Below are positions 15,701 to 19,911 of a DNA stretch of 19,911 nt, one piece after another. The notes beneath the pieces are model-generated. The model did not search any database, was not told the origin of the DNA, and saw only the letters and a program-made list of their open reading frames with translations. The stretch comes from an uncultured Clostridia bacterium (GTDB lineage: Bacteria; Bacillota; Clostridia; Christensenellales; CAG-314). Location: NCBI GenBank assembly GCA_934294965.1, contig CAKRAM010000066.1, positions 1-19,911 of the forward strand, written 5' to 3'. Numbering within the stretch: the stretch's first letter is position 1; each line of letters begins with the position of its first letter. The position numbers and the translations under genes are program-made.

Positions 15701-16912
15701 TTGGAAGAGGCAAAACGCCGCGATCACCGCAAACTTGGCAGAGAGTTGGATTTGTTCGATATTTTCGACGAAGGTCCGGGCTTCCCGTTCTTCTTCCCCA
15801 AAGGTATGATTTTGCGCAATACCTTGGAAGATTTTTGGAGAAAAGAGCATCAAAAAGCCGGCTACGTGGAAATCAAAACTCCGATGATTTTGAACCAAGA
15901 GTTGTGGCATAGAAGCGGACACTGGGATCACTACAAAGACAATATGTACGTTGTCAAAATCGACGACGAAGACTATGCTATCAAGCCGATGAACTGTCCC
16001 GGTGGCATGCTTGTTTACAAACGCAAACCGCACAGTTATCGCGATTTGCCCGAACGTGTTGCCGAACTCGGTTTGGTTCACCGCCACGAATTGTCCGGTG
16101 CGTTGCACGGTCTTATGCGCGTGCGTTGCTTCACACAAGACGATGCGCACATCTTTATGACTCCCGACCAAATAGCAGGCGAAATCGAAGGCGTAGTGCG
16201 TCTTATCGACAAAATTTACAGTGTGTTCGGCTTCAAATACAACTTAGAACTTTCCACTCGTCCGGAGGACAGTATGGGCAGCGACGAGCAATGGGAAACC
16301 GCTACCAATGCGCTTAAAAAGGCTTTGGAAACACTCGGCAAGCCCTACGAAATCAACGAGGGCGACGGCGCGTTCTACGGTCCTAAAATAGACTTCCACT
16401 TGGAAGACAGCATCGGCCGCACCTGGCAATGCGGAACAATTCAGTTGGACTTCCAAATGCCCGAACGTTTCGATTTGACTTACGTCGGTCAAGACGGCGA
16501 AAAGCATCGTCCTGTTATGATTCACCGCGTTGTGTTCGGAAGCATTGAGCGTTTTATAGCAATTTTGACCGAACACTATGCCGGAGCATTCCCCTTGTGG
16601 CTTTCTCCCGAACAGGTAAAAATCGTTCCCATTTCGGAAAATCAAATTGATTACGCTCATTCCGTGTGCGAAAAGTTGGTTGATTTGGGTATCCGCGCAA
16701 GTGTGGACGATCGTAACGAAAAAATGGGATATCGTATTCGCGAAGCGCAACTTCAAAAAATCCCGTATATGCTCGTTCTCGGGGAAAAAGAAAAGGAAGC
16801 AGGCATTGTTGCCGTTCGAAACCGCAAGAAGGGCGATTTGGGAACTATGTCCTTTGACGATTTTTCCGCAAAACTTCAAAAGGAAATTGCCGAGAAGTCA
16901 TCCGATATGTAG
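15701..16912 (+). CDS. thrS: Threonyl-tRNA synthetase, catalytic and anticodon-binding half (after in-frame UAA)
   Basis: In frame with the preceding half, this 403-residue part holds the class II catalytic core and the C-terminal anticodon-binding domain. Intact signatures include FFFPKG, the zinc-site NCPGG, the motif 2 region VHRHELSGALHGLMRVR, DGAFYGPKIDF, and motif 3 with its zinc His (MIHRVVFGSIERF). The anticodon domain begins at about WLSPEQVKIVP. No residue looks degraded. If translated separately, it would begin at TTG 15701, nine bases past the stop, with no visible Shine-Dalgarno; reinitiation by ribosomes stopping at 15691 is conceivable. The next ATG (about 15806) would cut into the core. 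If the stop is an artefact, this is simply codons 235 onward of one ThrRS. Confidence 0.88.
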   Translation: MEEAKRRDHRKLGRELDLFDIFDEGPGFPFFFPKGMILRNTLEDFWRKEHQKAGYVEIKTPMILNQELWHRSGHWDHYKDNMYVVKIDDEDYAIKPMNCPGGMLVYKRKPHSYRDLPERVAELGLVHRHELSGALHGLMRVRCFTQDDAHIFMTPDQIAGEIEGVVRLIDKIYSVFGFKYNLELSTRPEDSMGSDEQWETATNALKKALETLGKPYEINEGDGAFYGPKIDFHLEDSIGRTWQCGTIQLDFQMPERFDLTYVGQDGEKHRPVMIHRVVFGSIERFIAILTEHYAGAFPLWLSPEQVKIVPISENQIDYAHSVCEKLVDLGIRASVDDRNEKMGYRIREAQLQKIPYMLVLGEKEKEAGIVAVRNRKKGDLGTMSFDDFSAKLQKEIAEKSSDM

Positions 16913-16935
16913 CACTTGTAATCACTTGCAAAGTC

Positions 16936-16970
16936 GTGCGAAGCGGTGTGCCGTTTCGCACGTTTGCTTG
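16936..16970 (+). terminator. Terminator hairpin after thrS
   Basis: GTGCGAAGCGG (16936-16946) pairs over 11 positions, with one G-U, to CCGTTTCGCAC (16951-16961) around a TGTG tetraloop. The following tract GTTTGCTTG is only moderately T-rich, so efficiency may be partial. Confidence 0.78.
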
Positions 16971-17016
16971 TAATCTAAATTTGTCGTAGAATGTGTGAAA
17001 ATTTGCTTAAAATTGT

Positions 17017-17045
17017 TTGACAACTCGCACGTGAGATGGTATACT
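17017..17045 (+). promoter_or_regulatory. Housekeeping promoter of infC-rpmI-rplT
   Basis: TTGACA (17017-17022), a 17-base spacer and TATACT (17040-17045) give a near-consensus promoter, with a predicted start near 17052, leaving a leader of about 145 bases before infC. Confidence 0.92.
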
Positions 17046-17051
17046 TGCAAA

Positions 17052-17177
17052 GTAATCAAGCAGAAGTACCCTTCTCACCGCCGAATAATTGTGTGCGTCG
17101 GTAATCAATAAGTATTTTACGCCCGACTTGGGTGTAGTTTCTTTTGGTGTGGTAACTTTTGCTTACCGCACTTTTTT
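17052..17177 (+). promoter_or_regulatory. L20-type attenuator leader of infC operon
   Basis: The leader precedes the IF3-L35-L20 genes, where Bacillota carry an RNA that binds ribosomal protein L20 and stops transcription when L20 is in excess. Here GTGTGGTAA (17147-17155) pairs with TTACCGCAC (17163-17171) and T6 follows at 17172-17177, a clear terminator. CGGTAA at 17099-17104 can instead pair with TTACCG at 17163-17168, forming an antiterminator. A local hairpin using GTCG/GTAA (17097-17104) with TTAC (17117-17120) and CGAC (17124-17127) competes. Assignment to the L20 family rests on position and this architecture, not on a profile match. Confidence 0.75.
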
Positions 17178-17196
17178 ATTTTCGGAGGACACTACT

Positions 17197-17703
17197 ATAA
17201 AAGAACTTCAAACAAACGGTCAAATTCGCGATCGTGAAATTCGGCTTATCGGCAGTGATGGTCAACAACTCGGCATAATGTCCGCTTACGAAGCGCAGCG
17301 TATAGCTGACGACGAAGGTCTGGACTTGGTAAAAATTTCGCCAAATTCCAATCCGCCCGTGTGTCGCGTTATGGATTACAGCAAGTACAAATACGAACAA
17401 AACAAAAAAGAGAAGGAAATGAAGCGCAATCAAAAAATCATCGAGGTGAAAGAAGTGCGCCTTTCGATGACGATTGACGTTGGCGACCTAAACACAAAAG
17501 CTAATCTTGCACGTAAGTTTTTGCAGGACGGCAACAAGGTTCAGGCAACAATCCGTATGCGCGGCAGACAGCAAGCGTACGCAAACCAAGGTATCGAGGT
17601 TATGCGTAAATTTGCCGAAATGCTTTCGGAAGTTTCCAAAATCGATAAGCAACCCGCGACGGAAGGACGCAACATTTCCATGTTCCTTGCGCCGTTACGT
17701 TAA
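17197..17703 (+). CDS. infC: Translation initiation factor IF-3 (AUA start)
   Basis: IF3 binds the 30S subunit, prevents premature 50S joining and discriminates against non-standard start codons. The 168-residue product is full length, with the N-domain (ELQTNGQIRDREIRLIGSDG), a Lys-rich linker near residues 65-80, and the C-domain ending NISMFLAPLR. No ATG, GTG or TTG stands at the expected start. Instead ATA at 17197 follows GGAGG (17184-17188) by 8 bases, and the layout (CGGAGGAC, six bases, start) is identical to that of rpmI downstream. A start at GTG 17089 would add 36 residues, including the leader terminator, and is unlikely. AUU, AUC or AUA starts are known for infC and permit self-regulation by IF3. 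Confidence 0.93.
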   Translation: MKELQTNGQIRDREIRLIGSDGQQLGIMSAYEAQRIADDEGLDLVKISPNSNPPVCRVMDYSKYKYEQNKKEKEMKRNQKIIEVKEVRLSMTIDVGDLNTKANLARKFLQDGNKVQATIRMRGRQQAYANQGIEVMRKFAEMLSEVSKIDKQPATEGRNISMFLAPLR

Positions 17704-17726
17704 AAAATTATTCGGAGGACAAATAT

Positions 17727-17921
17727 ATGCCTAAACAAAAATCCCATAGCGCATCAAAAAAACGTTTTGTCGTTCTCAAAAGCGGCAAAGTGAAGCGCGC
17801 ACAATGCAACAAAAACCACAAACTTGGCAAAAAGACAACCAAGAGAACACGCAACCTTCGTAGCACGGCTTACGATGATAAGACACAAGCCAACACTATC
17901 AAGAGCATGTTGCCGTACTAA
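17727..17921 (+). CDS. rpmI: 50S ribosomal protein L35
   Basis: A 64-residue, highly basic protein of the large ribosomal subunit. It has the typical KSHSASKKRFVVLKSGKVKR start and the KKTTKRTRNLRS middle. The ATG at 17727 follows CGGAGGAC after six bases. It lies 23 bp after infC and 15 bp before rplT, the standard infC-rpmI-rplT order, and shares their L20-type control. Confidence 0.97.
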   Translation: MPKQKSHSASKKRFVVLKSGKVKRAQCNKNHKLGKKTTKRTRNLRSTAYDDKTQANTIKSMLPY

Positions 17922-17936
17922 TAGGAGGGGTTAACA

Positions 17937-18290
17937 ATGAGAATTAAACGTGGTGTAAACGCCGTTAAAAAACGTAGAAAGATACTTAAGGCCGCAAAAG
18001 GTTATTTCGGTCTCAAATCCACCAACTATCGTATTGCTCGCGAAGCCGTCATGAAGAGCGGCAACTACGCTTACGTAGGACGTCGTCTTCGTAAACGTGA
18101 TATGCGCAGCCTTTGGATTGCTCGTATCAATGCAGCCGCACGCGCAAACGGTTTGTCCTACAGCAAACTTATGCACGGTTTGAAACTTGCAGGCATCGAA
18201 CTTAACAGAAAGTCTTTGGCTGAAATCGCAGTTAGCGACGCAAACACGTTCGCTCAACTTGCTCATCAAGCACAAGCCGCATTGAAGTAA
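17937..18290 (+). CDS. rplT: 50S ribosomal protein L20
   Basis: A 117-residue RNA-binding protein needed for early assembly of the large subunit, and the likely autoregulator of this operon through the leader at 17052-17177. The basic N-terminal tail (MRIKRGVNAVKKRRKILK), the AKGYFG motif and the globular end NRKSLAEIAV are all typical. The start is preceded by AGGAGGGG. A terminator begins 12 bp after the stop. Confidence 0.98.
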   Translation: MRIKRGVNAVKKRRKILKAAKGYFGLKSTNYRIAREAVMKSGNYAYVGRRLRKRDMRSLWIARINAAARANGLSYSKLMHGLKLAGIELNRKSLAEIAVSDANTFAQLAHQAQAALK

Positions 18291-18301
18291 TTCGTGCCAA
18301 C

Positions 18302-18333
18302 GGAGTCTTTATTTTGTAAAGGCTCCTTTTCTT
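18302..18333 (+). terminator. Rho-independent terminator after rplT
   Basis: GGAGTCTTT (18302-18310) pairs over 9 positions, with one G-U, to AAAGGCTCC (18318-18326) around a 7-base loop and is followed by TTTTCTT. It ends only 8 bases before the start codon of the methyltransferase gene. Confidence 0.88.
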
Positions 18334-18341
18334 GTGAGAAA

Positions 18342-19082
18342 ATGATAATAACTTCGTTAGACAACGCCAAAGTGTCGGCTGCGGCAAAATTGGCGGACAA
18401 AAAATATCGAAAAAGCCAAGGGAAATACCTTATCGAAGGCGAACGCTTGGTTCGCGACGCCATTTTGCACGGAGCGGACGTGGAAGCGATCTTCGTCAGG
18501 CAAAGCGACGCCGAAAAATTTATGTTCGACAACGCAATTGTGGTTGCGGACAAAGTTTTTTCCAAGTTGACCGACACCGTTACTTCTCAAGGAGTTGTGG
18601 CTGTCGTAAAAAACAAGGAAGAAGCAAAGCTGGCGGCTGGCGGCAATTGTTTGATACTCGACGGCTTACAAGATCCCGGTAACGTGGGAACTTTGCTCAG
18701 GACGGCTGTCGCATGCGGATTTACCGACGTTTACGCGGTGGATTCCGTCGATTTGTACTTGCCAAAGGTGCTTCGCTCTGCAATGTCCGCTCATTTTTGC
18801 ATTGCGTTGCACGAGTGTTCGGATTTGTCCGCAGTTTTTGATGCATTGCAGCCTACGCACAAGTTGTACGCTTGCGATATGGGCAAAAACAACGTATTCT
18901 CGGTTGATTTTTGCTATCCGTGCGCGGTTGTAGTGGGCAACGAGGGCAACGGAATAAGCACAATTGCTCGCAATCGTGCGGAAATAGTGTCACTTCCTAT
19001 GAGCGGAGGTTTGGAATCGCTTAACGCCGCCGTTGCAGGAAGTGTGGTTATGTATCAAGTTTTCTCAAAATCCATCAAATAA
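18342..19082 (+). CDS. SpoU/TrmH-family rRNA 2'-O-ribose methyltransferase
   Basis: SAM-dependent SPOUT-fold enzyme, probably methylating a 23S rRNA ribose, similar to the YsgA/RlmB group. The 246-residue product has an N-terminal substrate-binding domain (KYLIEGERLVRDAI) and then the three knot motifs: motif 1 LDGLQDPGNVGTLLRTA, motif 2 VVVGNEGNGIS, motif 3 LPMSGGLESLNAAVAG. The exact target nucleotide cannot be read from the sequence. ATG 18342 is preferred because the conserved region begins there; the upstream in-frame part crosses the rplT terminator. Its ribosome site (GTGAG) is weak. No separate promoter is seen, so expression may rely on readthrough of the terminator. yebC follows after 13 bp. 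Confidence 0.9.
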   Translation: MIITSLDNAKVSAAAKLADKKYRKSQGKYLIEGERLVRDAILHGADVEAIFVRQSDAEKFMFDNAIVVADKVFSKLTDTVTSQGVVAVVKNKEEAKLAAGGNCLILDGLQDPGNVGTLLRTAVACGFTDVYAVDSVDLYLPKVLRSAMSAHFCIALHECSDLSAVFDALQPTHKLYACDMGKNNVFSVDFCYPCAVVVGNEGNGISTIARNRAEIVSLPMSGGLESLNAAVAGSVVMYQVFSKSIK

Positions 19083-19095
19083 CGGAGGAATTTTT

Positions 19096-19833
19096 ATGTC
19101 CGGACATAGCAAATGGAACAATATCAAGAACAAAAAAGCCAAGGGCGATGCCGCTCGTAGCAAAATTTTTACAAAAATCGGTCGTGAAATCGCAGTTGCT
19201 GTAAAGGCAGGAGGTTCCGATCCTTCTTCCAACAGCAAGTTGTACGACGTAATTCAAAAGGCTAAAGCCAACAATATGCCCAACGACAATATCACGCGCA
19301 GTATCAAAAAGGCAAGCGGAGAATTGTCCACCGTGGACTACGTGGATATCGTTTACGAAGGATACGGTATCGGTGGCAGCAGCGTTATTGTGGAATGCTT
19401 GACGGATAATAAAAACCGTACGGCAGGCGACGTTAGATGCGCATTTGACAAAAACGGCGGCAATTTGGGACAAACAAACAGCGTAACTTTTATGTTTGAT
19501 CGCAAAGGCGTTGTTATTGCCGAAAATACAATCGGATTGGACGAGGACGCCGCTTTTGAATTGGCAATCGAATCCGGTGCCGACGACGTTCAAGTCGAAG
19601 ACGGAATGGTGGAAATTACTTGCGAAACTTCCGCGCTTGCCGCAGTTCGTGACGCAGTAGTCGCAAAGGGTTTGAACCTTGTATCCGCCGAAATGACTTG
19701 GCTTCCTCAAAACATGGTAACGTTGGAAGGTGAAAATCTTGCTCGTTTCCAAAAAATGTTGGATACTCTGGAAGATAACGACGACGTTCAAAACGTTTAC
19801 CACAACGTTGCTCTTCCCGATGACGACGAATAA
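19096..19833 (+). CDS. yebC: YebC/PmpR-family protein
   Basis: A 245-residue cytoplasmic protein of the YebC/TACO1 family, long annotated as a transcriptional regulator; more recent work links members to helping ribosomes through difficult, proline-rich stretches. The hallmark N-terminus MSGHSKWNNIKNKKAKGDAA is complete. The rest matches the family: NMPNDNITRSIKKA, YEGYGIGGSSVIVECLTDN, KNGGNLGQTNSVTFMFDRKG, and a C-terminal acidic end. The ATG at 19096 follows GGAGGA at 19084-19089. It is probably co-transcribed with the methyltransferase gene, a grouping consistent with ribosome function, and ends at its own terminator. Confidence 0.97.
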   Translation: MSGHSKWNNIKNKKAKGDAARSKIFTKIGREIAVAVKAGGSDPSSNSKLYDVIQKAKANNMPNDNITRSIKKASGELSTVDYVDIVYEGYGIGGSSVIVECLTDNKNRTAGDVRCAFDKNGGNLGQTNSVTFMFDRKGVVIAENTIGLDEDAAFELAIESGADDVQVEDGMVEITCETSALAAVRDAVVAKGLNLVSAEMTWLPQNMVTLEGENLARFQKMLDTLEDNDDVQNVYHNVALPDDDE

Positions 19834-19859
19834 TAGTAGCGTAACGTATCGCTAATTAT

Positions 19860-19895
19860 GCCGCTGCAAGAAATTTGTCTTGCAACGGCTTTTTT
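19860..19895 (+). terminator. Rho-independent terminator after yebC
   Basis: GCCGCTGCAAGA (19860-19871) pairs with TCTTGCAACGGC (19878-19889), with one C/A mismatch, around a 6-base loop, then T6 at 19890-19895. Confidence 0.92.
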
Positions 19896-19911
19896 GTTAC
19901 CCCGACGTAAT

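Noticed and set aside
1..19911. Mobile elements, prophage, CRISPR arrays or defence systems
   Set aside because: No transposase, integrase, regularly spaced repeats or anti-phage genes are visible; content is core chromosomal throughout.

Overview
The window reads as a chromosomal core region of a Bacillota (Firmicutes), most likely Clostridia-type, bacterium. Four things point there: a division and cell-wall (dcw) cluster, a threonine T-box riboswitch, a YtxC-family sporulation-associated gene next to thrS, and the order ytxC-thrS-infC-rpmI-rplT known from Bacillus. The MurE DNPR motif implies meso-diaminopimelate in the peptidoglycan. Base composition is moderate and looks even across the genes. 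I see no phage, transposon, CRISPR or tRNA/rRNA gene.

Region 1 (43-9965) is the dcw cluster: murE, a 293-bp gap, then mraY, murD, ftsW and murA packed with spacings or overlaps of 1 to 14 bp. A terminator and a near-consensus promoter then separate these from ftsQ/divIB, ftsA and ftsZ. The genes make UDP-MurNAc precursors (MurA, MurD, MurE), the lipid I carrier step (MraY), the septal glycosyltransferase (FtsW) and the Z-ring with its membrane anchor and regulator (FtsZ, FtsA, FtsQ). murF, murG and murC, usually interleaved here, are absent. asnS follows ftsZ after 4 bp and ends at a strong terminator.

Region 2 (11365-12054) is a sparsely coding stretch with a small Lys/Ser-rich protein gene. 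It converges, through a bidirectional terminator, on a small Cys-rich reverse-strand ORF. Region 3 (12325-14250) holds acpP with its own promoter and terminator, an AlkD-like DNA alkylation-repair gene and a ytxC-like gene.

Region 4 (14712-19895) is a translation block. A promoter and Thr T-box leader precede thrS, which carries one in-frame UAA exactly between the editing and catalytic halves. Next come a promoter and L20-type attenuator leader, infC (apparently starting at AUA), rpmI, rplT, a terminator, a SpoU-family rRNA methyltransferase gene and yebC.

The strongest item for follow-up is the single UAA that divides an otherwise perfect thrS. It may be a sequencing error, a recent nonsense mutation, readthrough, or a true split enzyme, and the sequence alone cannot decide. 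The AUA start of infC and the apparently leaderless, sporulation-type promoter of the ytxC-like gene come next.
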